Assembly (NCBI RefSeq): GCF_900091955.1
Contig: NZ_FMDF01000016.1
Coordinates: 1 to 53,191, forward strand
Direction: 5' to 3'
DNA from: Streptomyces sp. Ncost-T10-10d
GTDB taxonomy: Bacteria > Actinomycetota > Actinomycetes > Streptomycetales > Streptomycetaceae
Length of the DNA: 53,191 nt
Shown: positions 24,516 to 35,401 of the stretch, one piece after another
Position numbering within the stretch: position 1 is the stretch's first letter
How the letters are laid out: the number at the start of each line of letters is the position of its first letter
Notes under the pieces: generated by a model
Databases searched by the model: none
What the model saw: only the letters and a program-made list of their open reading frames with translations
Told to the model about the DNA's origin: nothing
Translations under genes and position numbers: made by a program

Positions 24516-26995
24516 GTGAACGTGGAACACATAGAACACCTGGCCCAGGCCGAGGGCGCCGACTACCACCTCGTCGTCGAGGCGGCTCTCGCCCGCCTCG
24601 GCCTCGATGCCAAGACCCGCCTGCTCGCGGGCCAGGACCTGTGGACCCTGCCCGCGCTGCCCGAGATCGGTCTGGACTCCCTCGTGATGTCGGACGGACC
24701 GGTGGGCGTGCGCGGCGCCGCGTGGAGCGCCGACGACCCGTCCCTCTGTCTGCCGAGCCCGACCGCGCTGGCCGCGACCTGGGATCCGGCGCTGGCCCGC
24801 CGCGCCGGCCGGCTCCTCGCTCAGGAGGCCCACCGCAAAGGCGCCCACGTGTTGCTCGCTCCCACCGTGAACCTGCATCGCTCTCCTCTGGGCGGACGGC
24901 ACTTCGAGGCGTACTCCGAGGATCCCCTGCTCACCGCGCGCATCGGCACCGGCTACGTCACCGGCGTTCAGGAGAGCGGGATCGCCGCCACGGTCAAGCA
25001 CTTCGTCGCGAACGACGCCGAGACCGAGCGCTTCACCGTCGACAACCGCGTCCCTGCACGCGCCCTGCGCGAGCTGTACCTCGCACCGTTCGAGGCGATC
25101 GTCCGGGACGCTCGCCCATGGGCACTGATGTCGGCGTACAACCGGGTCAACGGTGCCACGATGACTGAGCACCGCGCCCTCCAGGTGGGGGTCCTGCGCG
25201 AGGAGTGGGGCTTCGACGGGGTGGTCGTCTCCGACTGGCTGGCGGCCCGCGACACCGTCCAGGCAATCGAGGGCGGCCTCGACGTGGCCATGCCCGGCCC
25301 ACTGACCGTGTTCGGCACCGCGCTGGCCGCCGCGGTACGGGACGGGCGCGTCGCGGAGTCGACGGTGGACGCGGCCGTCCGGCATGTCCTGCTGCTTGCC
25401 GCACGCCTCGGGCTCCTCAAGGGCGTGGCGCCCGCCGTTCCAGCCGACAGGCGCCCCGCCCGCCTCGACGGCCCGGCCGTCGCCCGTGAGATCGCCGCCC
25501 GCTCCTTCGTCCTGCTCCGCAACGAGGAGCAGGCACTGCCGCTGGATCCGTCGACCGTCCGAAGCATCGCGCTCATCGGCCGCGCGGCCCGCGATGCCCG
25601 CTTCCGGGGCGGCGGTTCGGCGACCGTCTACCCCGCCCGGGTCGTCTCACCGCTGGAGGGCCTGCGCGAGGCGCTGCCGACGCACGCCACGCTGACCTAC
25701 GCCATGGGAGCCGACCCGAACGACGAACTCGGCTTGGCCACCGAGGGTTTCGCCCTGCGGGCCGTACTGCGCGACGCGCACGGAACCGTGTTGGCCGAAC
25801 AGCCCCTCACCCTCGGTCGCGTCCGGTGGATGGACGCCGCACTGCCCGGGGACGCCGACTACGACGCCCTTGCGACTGTCGAGATCACCGGCACCTTCAC
25901 CCCGCGCGACAGCGGAACCCATCACTTCGGCACGGGCGGCACCGGCGACTTCCGGCTCACCGTGGACGGAACGGTACTGTTCGACGACGCCGACCCGGAG
26001 GGGGCGACCCCATGGAGGTGCTGACCGGCAGAGCGATTCCGCGCGGGACTGCCGGCCTGGAGGCGGGGCGTACCGTCGAGGTCAGCCTCCTCCACCGCGC
26101 TCCGAAGGTGTCGTACGGGCCGATCCGCGGCGTCACCTTCGGTCTCACCCACCGCGACCCCGAACGCGACGAGGACGCGCTGATCGAGGAGGCCGTCGCC
26201 GCCGCCTGCGCCGCCGACACCGCCGTCGTGGTGGTAGCCACCACCGAACGCGTCGAATCCGAAGGCTTCGACCGGGCAAACCTGCGTCTGCCCGGCCGCC
26301 AGGACGAGCTCGTCACCCGCGTAGCCGCCGCCAATCCCCGTACCGTCGTCGTGGTCAACGCCGGGGCCCCGGTCGAGATGCCCTGGTGCGAGGACGTGGC
26401 CGCCGTCCTCCTGACCTGGTTCCCGGGCCAGGAGGGCGGCGCGGCCCTCGCTGACGTCCTCCTCGGCCGGGAGGAACCGGGCGGCCGTCTCCCCACCACA
26501 TGGCCCGCCCGCCTGGAAGACGCACCCGTCACCCGCGTCATGCCCGAGGACGGCGTCCTGACGTACGACGAAGGCGTCTTCATCGGCTACCGCGCCTGGC
26601 AGCGCGGCGGCGTCGCACCCGCCTACCCCTTCGGCCACGGCCTCGGCTACACGCGTTGGACGTACGAGCACATCGAGCTTCGCGACCGCACCGTCCGGGT
26701 CCAGCTCCGGAACTCCGGCGACCGCCCGGGCCGCGAAGTCGTGCAGATCTACCTCGCGCCTGCCGAAGCCGGACCGCCGATCGAACGGGCCCGGATGTGG
26801 CTGGCGGGCTTCGCGAACGTCGTCGCCGAGCCCGGCGAACCGGTCGTCGCGGAGATCGATCTGCCGGCACGCGCCTTCCAGATCTGGGGCGAGTCAACCG
26901 GCACTTGGACCACCCTCCCGGGCCACTACACCGTCCACGTCGGCTCCAGCCTGGAGTCGCTGCCGCTCGCCACCACCGTGAACGTCCGGTCCTGA
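24516..26995 (+). pseudogene. GH3 beta-glycosidase with PA14 insert, single frameshift
   Basis: Homology runs across two frames. The first (GTG 24516 to a stop at 26024) has the GH3 barrel with YSEDP, KHFVANDAETER and the nucleophile Asp in VVVSDWLA. The second, joined near 26005-26020 inside ...FDDADPEGG/DPMEVL..., carries the rest of a PA14-like insert. It then has the sandwich domain with ERVESEGFDRANLRLPG (acid/base Glu region), YPFGHGLGYT, and the fibronectin-III-like end to 26995. A one-base indel in a G-run explains it. The intact protein would be about 826 aa. It may be a recent mutation or a sequence error. No signal peptide; role would be cytosolic removal of a beta-linked sugar. 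Confidence 0.82.
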
Positions 26996-27012
26996 CGCCT
27001 CCCCCTCAGACC

Positions 27013-27046
27013 GCCCGGGACCGGTACCTGACACCCGGTCCCGGGC
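27013..27046 (+). terminator. Terminator hairpin after GH3
   Basis: GCCCGGGACCGG (27013-27024) and CCGGTCCCGGGC (27035-27046) pair perfectly over 12 bp around a 10-nt loop, 18 bp after the GH3 stop. It probably ends the padR/sulfatase-MFS-GH3 transcript. Confidence 0.75.
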
Positions 27047-27185
27047 ATGGAACTGCCCCTGACGGGAGTCGGTTCCCCCGCAGTGCGGGGCACGACAACC
27101 CGGGCGGCAACGAGCACGTGTACGCGCATCTTCGATTCCCTGGCCAGTATTTCGCCCCCATGACCGCCTGCGCATCGGGCCGCCG

Positions 27186-27290
27186 TGCACTCCGACCCCG
27201 GGTTCACGCTGCGGAAGTACTCCCACTTCCCGCCCCGCGCCGGCGCACGGGGAAGTGCCGCCATCAACGCGATCTTCGTGGAGCCGTAGC
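27186..27290 (+). pseudogene. C-terminal remnant of a tyrosine integrase
   Basis: Thirty-four codons ending at TAG 27288 read SDPGFTLRKYSHFPPRAG then ARGSAAINAIF. This matches the end of Streptomyces phage/element integrases (LGH..P..TL..Y.HF.P.AG.RG..AI). The Tyr in RKYSHF would be the catalytic nucleophile. The rest of the integrase is missing. It lies about 125 bp from the murA stop, next to the putative attachment repeat, as expected for an element integrated at a gene's 3' end. Confidence 0.6.
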
Positions 27291-27336
27291 CGGTCGGCAG
27301 AGCCTGTGGAGCGTGGCCCGTAGCCCGCCGCAGGCC

Positions 27337-27428
27337 CAAAGTCCCAGAGCTGCCGCCGCACCCCTCCCTGACCCGCTAAGTAGCAGGCCAGGCGGGGTGT
27401 GGCGGCATCCACTCATCAAATGTCGCGG
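27337..27428. repeat. Right copy of murA 3'-end/terminator repeat
   Basis: Contains the true murA stop region and its terminator: TGCCGCCGCACCCC (27351-27364) pairs with GGGGTGTGGCGGCA (27394-27407) with one G-T type mismatch, just past the minus-strand murA stop at 27416. CAAAGTCCC (27337), TGCCGCCGCACC (27351), GGCGGCATC (27401) and ATGTCGCGG (27420) recur in the same order at 9889-9989. Confidence 0.6.
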
Positions 27429-28945
27429 AAGATCTCGATCTGCGCGCCCACGGAGTTGAGCCGTTCCGCCAGCTCCTCGTAACCGCGGTTGATGACATAG
27501 ACATTGCGCAGTACGGAGGTGCCTTCCGCCGCCATCATGGCGAGCAGCACCACCACGGCGGGCCGCAGCGCGGGCGGGCACATCATCTCGGCGGCGCGCC
27601 AGCGGGTCGGGCCCTCGACCAGTACCCGGTGCGGGTCCAGGAGCTGCAGCCTGCCGCCGAGGCGGTTCAGGTCGGTGAGATAGATGGCCCGGTTGTCGTA
27701 GACCCAGTCGTGGATGAGGGTCTGGCCCTGGGCCGAGGCGGCGATGGCCGCGAAGAAGGGCACATTGTCGATGTTGAGCCCGGGGAACGGCATGGGATGG
27801 ACCTTGTCGATCGGCGCCTCCAGCTTGGAGGGGCGGACCGTGAGGTCGACCAGCCGGGTACGGCCGTTGTCGGCGGCGTACTCGGTCGTGCGGTCGCAGT
27901 CGACGCCCATCTCTTCCAGCACCGCGAGCTCGATCTCGAGGAACTCGATCGGCACCCGACGGATCGTCAGCCGGGACTCCGTCACCACGGCGGCGGCGAG
28001 GAGGCTCATCGCCTCGACCGGGTCCTCGGAGGGGGAGTAGTCGACGTCCACATCTATGTGCGGGACGCCGTGCACGGTCAGTGTGGTCGTGCCGATGCCG
28101 TCCACGCGTATGCCCAGTGCCTCCAGGAAGAAGCACAGGTCCTGGACCATGTAGTTGGAGGATGCGTTACGGATGACGGTCGTGCCGTCGTGCCGGGCGG
28201 CGGCCAGCAGCGCGTTCTCGGTCACGGTGTCCCCGCGCTCGGTCAGCACTATGGGACGGTCGGGCGTGACCGAGTGGTCTATCTGGGCGTGGTAGAGCCC
28301 TTCCGTCGCGGCGATCTCCAGCCCGAACCGGCGCAGCGCGATCATGTGCGGCTCGATGGTCCGCGTACCGAGGTCGCAGCCGCCCGCGTACGGAAGCTTG
28401 AACGAGTCCATCCGGTGCAGCAGCGGACCGAGGAACATGATGATGGAACGGGTCCGACGAGCGGCGTCCGCGTCGATGGCGTCCATGTCGAGCCGGGCCG
28501 GCGGGACGATCTCCAGATCGACTCCCTCATTGATCCACCTCGTCCGCACGCCGATGGAGTTCAGCACCTCCAGGAGTCGGTAGACCTCCTCGATGCGGGC
28601 CACGCGGCGCAGCACCGTACGGCCCTTGTTGAGCAGCGAGGCGCAGAGCAGTGCCACGCACGCGTTCTTGCTCGTCTTGACATCGATGGACCCCGAGAGC
28701 CGACGCCCGCCGACCACCCGCAGGTGCATGGGCCCGGCGTATCCGAGCGACACGATCTCGCTGTCGAGTGCCTCACCGATGCGCGCGATCATCTCAAGGC
28801 TGATGTTCTGATTGCCGCGCTCGATGCGATTGACGGCGCTCTGACTGGTGGCGAGCGCCTCGGCGAGCTGACTCTGTGTCCAGCCCCGGTGCTGACGGGC
28901 GTCACGGATGAGCTTGCCTATGCGTACGAGATAGTCGTCTGACAT
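27416..28945 (-). CDS. murA: XRE-MurA fusion: HTH domain plus UDP-GlcNAc enolpyruvyl transferase
   Basis: A 509-aa protein. Residues 6-65 are an XRE/Cro helix-turn-helix (IRDARQHRGWTQSQLAEALATSQSAVNRIERG). Residues 73-509 are an EPSP-synthase-fold MurA, which adds enolpyruvate from PEP to UDP-N-acetylglucosamine, the first committed step of peptidoglycan synthesis. KTSKNA (about 90-95) supplies the conserved Lys-Asn, and AGGCDLGTRTIEPH carries Cys190, the counterpart of the fosfomycin-target cysteine (C115 in E. coli). Such fusions are known in Streptomyces as a second MurA. A palindrome 11 bp before the start suggests the HTH autoregulates. It could be a PEP- or UDP-sugar-sensing regulator as well as, or instead of, an enzyme. 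Confidence 0.93.
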   Translation of the reverse strand: MSDDYLVRIGKLIRDARQHRGWTQSQLAEALATSQSAVNRIERGNQNISLEMIARIGEALDSEIVSLGYAGPMHLRVVGGRRLSGSIDVKTSKNACVALLCASLLNKGRTVLRRVARIEEVYRLLEVLNSIGVRTRWINEGVDLEIVPPARLDMDAIDADAARRTRSIIMFLGPLLHRMDSFKLPYAGGCDLGTRTIEPHMIALRRFGLEIAATEGLYHAQIDHSVTPDRPIVLTERGDTVTENALLAAARHDGTTVIRNASSNYMVQDLCFFLEALGIRVDGIGTTTLTVHGVPHIDVDVDYSPSEDPVEAMSLLAAAVVTESRLTIRRVPIEFLEIELAVLEEMGVDCDRTTEYAADNGRTRLVDLTVRPSKLEAPIDKVHPMPFPGLNIDNVPFFAAIAASAQGQTLIHDWVYDNRAIYLTDLNRLGGRLQLLDPHRVLVEGPTRWRAAEMMCPPALRPAVVVLLAMMAAEGTSVLRNVYVINRGYEELAERLNSVGAQIEIFRDI

Positions 28946-28956
28946 GACGAAAGGTT

Positions 28957-28972
28957 ATCTCAGATATGAGAT
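28957..28972. promoter_or_regulatory. Palindromic operator upstream of XRE-murA
   Basis: ATCTCAGATATGAGAT is an inverted repeat (ATCTCA/TGAGAT), starting 11 bp before the ATG of the XRE-MurA gene. GTTATCTC precedes its centre, exactly as at 29981-29996 near rraA. Probable binding site of the XRE domain. Confidence 0.65.
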
Positions 28973-29191
28973 GGGGCCTGTGGTGGGGTGTGGCGTTCGG
29001 GTGACGGCTGCGTGAGGAGGCACGGCGGTTACGCAGCCCGATGTGCGTGAAAGGTGCGGGCTACCGGCGCGCCGTGCGTTCCATGGTCCACGCGTATCGC
29101 CGCGACTGCGCGCGGTGTGCGTCCATCCGGGGCGAGGCCGGGGGAGCGGCGCGGGCCTTGACGGGAGCCTGACGCCGAATCGGCCCTCGAA

Positions 29192-29815
29192 TCAGCCCTC
29201 GAAGCCGCCTTCGGTCAGGATCTTGTCGATGCGGGTGCGATGCGCTTCCTCCCACGCATCGAGGGATTCGCCGGCCTCCTCGGCCAACTTCTTCCGGGCG
29301 TCGAGGAGCACCTGCTCCCGGCGGGCGCGGGGAGTGACCACGATGCCCTCTTCGTCGGCCACCACGATGTCGCCCGCGTCGACGCTCACGCCGCCGCACC
29401 GCACCGGGCCGTTGAGCGGCGCAATGGCCTTCTTGGCGCCCGGGACGGGTATGACGCCTCTGGCGAAGACGGGAAAGCCCATCTCACGCACCTCGGCGAG
29501 GTCACGGATCACCCCGTCGGTCACGAACGCCGCGATCCCACGGCGCTGAGCGACGGCGCAGACGTTTCCTCCGGCGAGTGCGTAGTCGACGTCACCTGCC
29601 TCGACGACGATGACCGAGCCCGGCTCCGCGCGGTGGATGGCTGCGTGGAGCATGAGGTTGTCGCCCGGAGGGCACCGCACGGTGAACGCCGGGCCGGCGA
29701 CGCGCGGGACCGAGGGCCACAGGGGGCGGATGCCGATGTCCATGACCTGCTCGCGGCCCAGGAGATCGGCGAGGGTGGTCGGGGAGATGTCCTTGAACTC
29801 GGTGACGTCGTTCAT
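29192..29815 (-). CDS. RraA family protein (HMG/CHA aldolase-like)
   Basis: A 207-aa RraA/DmtH-fold protein, the family that includes 4-hydroxy-4-methyl-2-oxoglutarate / 4-carboxy-4-hydroxy-2-oxoadipate aldolase, which also decarboxylates oxaloacetate to pyruvate. The signature GPAFTVRCPPGDNLMLHAAI, the glycine-rich GGNVCAVAQRRGIAAFVTDGVIRDLAEV (substrate-binding Arg and Asp) and VDAGDIVVADEEGIVVTP match well. ATG at 29815 follows GAAGGAGGA. It has the same orientation as XRE-murA, 246 bp upstream of it, and a matching operator lies 166 bp before its start. A link to PEP/pyruvate supply is inferred. True substrate unknown. Confidence 0.9.
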   Translation of the reverse strand: MNDVTEFKDISPTTLADLLGREQVMDIGIRPLWPSVPRVAGPAFTVRCPPGDNLMLHAAIHRAEPGSVIVVEAGDVDYALAGGNVCAVAQRRGIAAFVTDGVIRDLAEVREMGFPVFARGVIPVPGAKKAIAPLNGPVRCGGVSVDAGDIVVADEEGIVVTPRARREQVLLDARKKLAEEAGESLDAWEEAHRTRIDKILTEGGFEG

Positions 29816-29980
29816 GTTCCTCCTTCGTCCGGGTACCCGTCCCACCGATGACGGCACGTTCCCGCGCCGCCGCGGGGTCGGTACGTTCATCGGAAGAAGA
29901 GGTGTGCGGCGGCGAGAGTAGCGGGCGCAGCGCAGCCGCGCCGCCCGCGCATGACCGTGCGGCGGTGATGTACTAGAGTT

Positions 29981-29996
29981 ATCTCGACATCGAGAT
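29981..29996. promoter_or_regulatory. Second XRE-type palindrome (rraA/acnA region)
   Basis: ATCTCGACATCGAGAT is a perfect inverted repeat, extending to 18 bp as TATCTCGACATCGAGATA. It shares ATCTC-N6-GAGAT and the preceding GTT with the site at 28957 before XRE-murA. It may control rraA (minus) and conceivably acnA (plus). Confidence 0.65.
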
Positions 29997-30035
29997 ATAT
30001 GCCGAAGGCGCACCGCAGTCCGCCAGATGGTAAGG

Positions 30036-30060
30036 GTTACCTAACTAAGCCTTACCTTAG
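30036..30060. promoter_or_regulatory. Partial iron box upstream of acnA
   Basis: On the minus strand TAAGGTAAGGCT (30048-30059) fits all 12 positions of the left part of the DtxR/IdeR consensus TWAGGTWAGSCTWACCTWA, but the right half-site is not conserved. A second TTACC at 30037 makes a direct rather than inverted repeat. It may be a weak DmdR1 site coupling this Fe-S enzyme to iron status, or a chance half-match. Confidence 0.4.
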
Positions 30061-30110
30061 CGGATGGTCGAGGGGCCGTAGGCGGCACCACGCGGCGCCC
30101 GCCGTAATGA

Positions 30111-32867
<2,757 letters not shown>

Positions 32868-32888
32868 TCGCGAGGCAGGCAGCAGAGC

Positions 32889-32927
32889 CGAAGGGCCGCA
32901 CCCGGGAGTCCCGGGTGCGGCCCTTCG
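32889..32927 (+). terminator. Strong terminator after acnA
   Basis: An 18-bp perfect stem, CGAAGGGCCGCACCCGGG (32889-32906) and its complement (32910-32927), closes on a 3-nt loop 21 bp beyond the acnA stop. It also lies 21 bp past the stop of the opposing DUF397 gene, so it can serve both directions. Confidence 0.9.
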
Positions 32928-32947
32928 CGTGTCTTCCGAACCGGTCC

Positions 32948-33145
32948 CTACTGCTTGATGCTCTGCACGAAGGCCGCCCAACTCGTGGTTCGGAGGGCCA
33001 GGACGGGACTGTCGGCCAGCTTGGAGTCGCGTACGGGGACGAAGCCGGGGACGTTGTCGGCGACCTCGACGCAGCTTCCACCGTCTCCGTTGCTGTAGGA
33101 CGAGGTCCGCCAGGCGGCACTGCTGAGGTCGGGCGTGCTGTTCAT
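32948..33145 (-). CDS. DUF397 domain protein
   Basis: A 65-aa protein with the DUF397 signature: LSSAAWRTSSYSNGDGGSCVEVADN at the N-terminus, then VPVRDSKLADSPVLALRTTSWAAFV. These small proteins are nearly always paired with XRE/DUF5753 regulators in Streptomyces (BldB-like and AbaA-orfA-type loci) and behave like partner or effector peptides, sometimes toxin-antitoxin-like. The start overlaps the stop of the XRE gene (ATGA), so translation is coupled. Confidence 0.92.
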   Translation of the reverse strand: MNSTPDLSSAAWRTSSYSNGDGGSCVEVADNVPGFVPVRDSKLADSPVLALRTTSWAAFVQSIKQ

Positions 33146-33972
33146 CGGTCGCAGTCCTTCGCCGCCGAGGCGATCAGTGCCAGGGACGCCTCCGGCGACA
33201 GCGCGACGGCCCTGGCCAGATCGTATGCCGATCGATACTGCGCCACCAGGGCCGCCTCCTCGACGAGTTGACCCGTGTAGGCGCCCTCCGTGTAGACAAC
33301 GGGCGGGGCATCGGCGAACTGCATCAGCGAGGACATGGTGTTCAGAAAAGGATGGAAGCCGGCGGAGAAAGGCAGAACCTGCAAGATCGCATGAGGATGG
33401 GCCCGGGCTGTCTCGACGAGATGGGCGAGCTGATCCCTCATGGTGGGGAGGCCGCCGATCGGCACGCGCAGTGCGGCCTCGTGAATAATCGCCCAGAAGT
33501 CCGGCCTGTTCTCGCAGCTGAATAGTTGAGCGCGCTCCATGCGAGCGCTGACCGTCCGTTCCACCCCCTCGTCGGACGTTCGCCGCATCGTGCCTCTGGT
33601 CAACGCCGTTGCGTAGGCACGGGTCTGGAGCACACCCGGCATCAGCATCGGTGCGTACTCCTCGATGGACCTGGCCCGTTTTTCCAGTTCCGCCGCATCC
33701 GCGAAGTAGCTCGCCACCTTCGACTTCCGCGCCAGCCGGCACAGCCGCTGAAGGTGCTCGCCGCTCCCCAGCAGTTCGTCGAAGGCACGGGACATGTCCT
33801 CCTGCGGGCGCCGTTCCGCCATCTCGAACAGCCCGATGTATGTACCCGAGCAGAAGACCCGGTCGCCCAGCTCGCTCTGGGACAGCCCGGCGGCCTCGCG
33901 CAGGCGGCGCAACTCGGAGCCGTAGAAGGAGCGGGCGTCGGTGTACGGATCGAGGTCCTTGGGCTGCGGCAT
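33142..33972 (-). CDS. XRE family regulator with DUF5753
   Basis: A 276-aa regulator. Residues about 15-75 are an XRE helix-turn-helix (YGSELRRLREAAGLSQSELGDRVFCSGTYIGLFE), and the remainder is a DUF5753 ligand/partner domain (EEYAPMLMPGVLQTRAYA, QVLPFSAGFHPF, FADAPPVVYTEG). It forms an operon with the DUF397 gene, a pair found in dozens of copies per Streptomyces genome and often tied to development or antibiotic control. The target of this copy is unknown. Confidence 0.92.
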   Translation of the reverse strand: MPQPKDLDPYTDARSFYGSELRRLREAAGLSQSELGDRVFCSGTYIGLFEMAERRPQEDMSRAFDELLGSGEHLQRLCRLARKSKVASYFADAAELEKRARSIEEYAPMLMPGVLQTRAYATALTRGTMRRTSDEGVERTVSARMERAQLFSCENRPDFWAIIHEAALRVPIGGLPTMRDQLAHLVETARAHPHAILQVLPFSAGFHPFLNTMSSLMQFADAPPVVYTEGAYTGQLVEEAALVAQYRSAYDLARAVALSPEASLALIASAAKDCDR

Positions 33973-34160
33973 ACGCCGAAATGTAACGGCGCGCGGACGC
34001 GCCGGCCGGGAATCGGGGAACGCGCCACCCGTAGGTGGCTGCCGCCGCCCGGTTGTCGAGGGCCGTGCGTGGTAAACGAGTTGACGGGTGGCGCGCGCGA
34101 GCGTTCGTATGGCCGTCGGCCGCCAACCGCCGGTCGGTGCGACACTCCTGAAGGGTCCTC

Positions 34161-34816
34161 ATGCACACCGGCAAGATGCACGCCGACGAACCGGACATCG
34201 ACCGATCACTGGTGCTCCGGCTGATCGCCGCACAGTTCCCGCAGTGGATCGGGCTGCCCGTCGAACCGGTCGTCCCCGTGGGCACGTCCAACGCCATGTA
34301 CCGGCTCGGCGAGGACCTGGTGGTGCGACTGCCCCGTACCGCGGGAGCCGCCGGTGACGTGGAGAAGGAGCACCACTGGCTGCCCCGGCTCGCCCCGTCG
34401 CTTCCCGCCGCGATCCCCGTACCGCTGGGCAGGGGCGGGCCCGCGGATGGCTATCCGTGGCACTGGTCGGTCTTCCGATGGCTCGACGGCGCGAACCCGG
34501 CGGTCGGGGAGGTCCTCGAACCCGGCCCGCTCGCGGTGGACCTGGCGAACTTCGTCGCCGCGACTTCGGCTGCATGGGGCTGGGCGATGCCGCCGTCGAC
34601 CTGATCGCGGCGTGGTACCTGCTGCCGGCCCACGCGCGCGGCGTCTTCCGTACGGCTCTGCGGGCCGATGACGCGGCCTGGGCGCGAGGCCGCGGCTGGG
34701 CGCTGTCGACCGCGCTCGGCGAACTGCGCTACTACCGGGACTCGAATCCGGCCATGGTGACGATCGCACGACACGTCATCCGTGAAGTCCTCACCGACGA
34801 CGGATCCGCGCCGTGA
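34161..34816 (+). pseudogene. Aminoglycoside phosphotransferase-like gene with internal deletion
   Basis: Frame 1 (ATG 34161) gives an APH N-lobe: PVVPVGTSNAMYRLGEDLVVRLPRT, the EKEHHWLPRLAP helix and FRWLDGANP. It then breaks near 34560 after VDLANFVAA. Another frame resumes with DFGCMGLGDAAVDLIAAWYLLP and runs to 34816. The missing part, roughly 100 residues, contains the HGDLxxxN catalytic loop, so the enzyme cannot work. The surviving DFG-like metal site directly abuts the N-lobe, marking a clean deletion that also shifted frame. Intact relatives phosphorylate aminoglycosides or similar small hydroxylated compounds. Confidence 0.82.
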
Positions 34817-34848
34817 AGCCGGTGTGACATCGCCCGGCCGGCCCGGCT

Positions 34849-35123
34849 TCAGGAGTGGGTGCGGATCAGGTCCAGCAGCCCCGGGAAACGCTTGTCCGGT
34901 TCGTCCTTGCGCAGCGTGGCCGCGCGGCTGTTGCCACGGTCCACCTGCCGGGCCGGCCCCGCCTCCCGCAGGGGCCTGAAATGGTGCGTCGTCTTCGACT
35001 TGGAGACCGGCGGGCTGAAGACGCGCAGGTGCGGGCCGTGCCCTCCGGCTCGTGGAGCAGGGCCACGACGATCCCCCATCGCAGGGGATCGGGGATCGCG
35101 TTCAGGACCGTGCGCAGGTCCAT
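34849..35123 (-). pseudogene. ArsR family regulator, frameshifted
   Basis: ATG at 35123, preceded by CGGAGGA, opens MDLRTVLNAIPDPLRWGIVVALLHEPEGTA, the first helices of an ArsR winged helix. Near 35030 the frame shifts and the recognition helix continues in another frame as VSKSKTTHHFRPLREAGPAR, then DEPDKRFPGLLDLIRTHS to the stop at 34849. One small indel region separates the halves. Full-length relatives of this type are about 100-110 aa. It is part of a run of three damaged genes. Confidence 0.75.
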
Positions 35124-35126
35124 TTC

Positions 35127-35216
35127 CTCCGGTTCCGGATGGCCTTCCTCGTCCTGTGCGCCGTCGTCTTCGCCCTGCTGCGCGGTGGCAACCGCCGGGA
35201 GCAGCGCGCCGCGTGA
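35127..35216 (+). pseudogene. C-terminal tail of a membrane transporter
   Basis: The 30 codons before TGA 35214 read LRFRMAFLVLCAVVFALLR followed by GGNRREQRAA. This is a hydrophobic helix and a basic tail like the end of an MFS exporter. It begins where the ArsR gene starts on the other strand, so nearly all of the transporter is gone. ArsR-MFS pairs are common, which makes a deletion scar plausible. Short, so only tentative. Confidence 0.35.
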
Positions 35217-35401
35217 CCGGTTGCGGCCCTGCCGGGTCCGGTCCGTCCGGCTGGGGCATTTGACGGAATGTCGCGGACCACGCGGCTGCCGTACCCGGAA
35301 ACGAGCCACCGCCCGCTTCATCGTGGGCGCACGGAATGCGATGGTCGACCAGCGGGTTTGCAGATCTGCGAGCCACGCGGAACGAACAGCACAGAGAGCG
35401 G

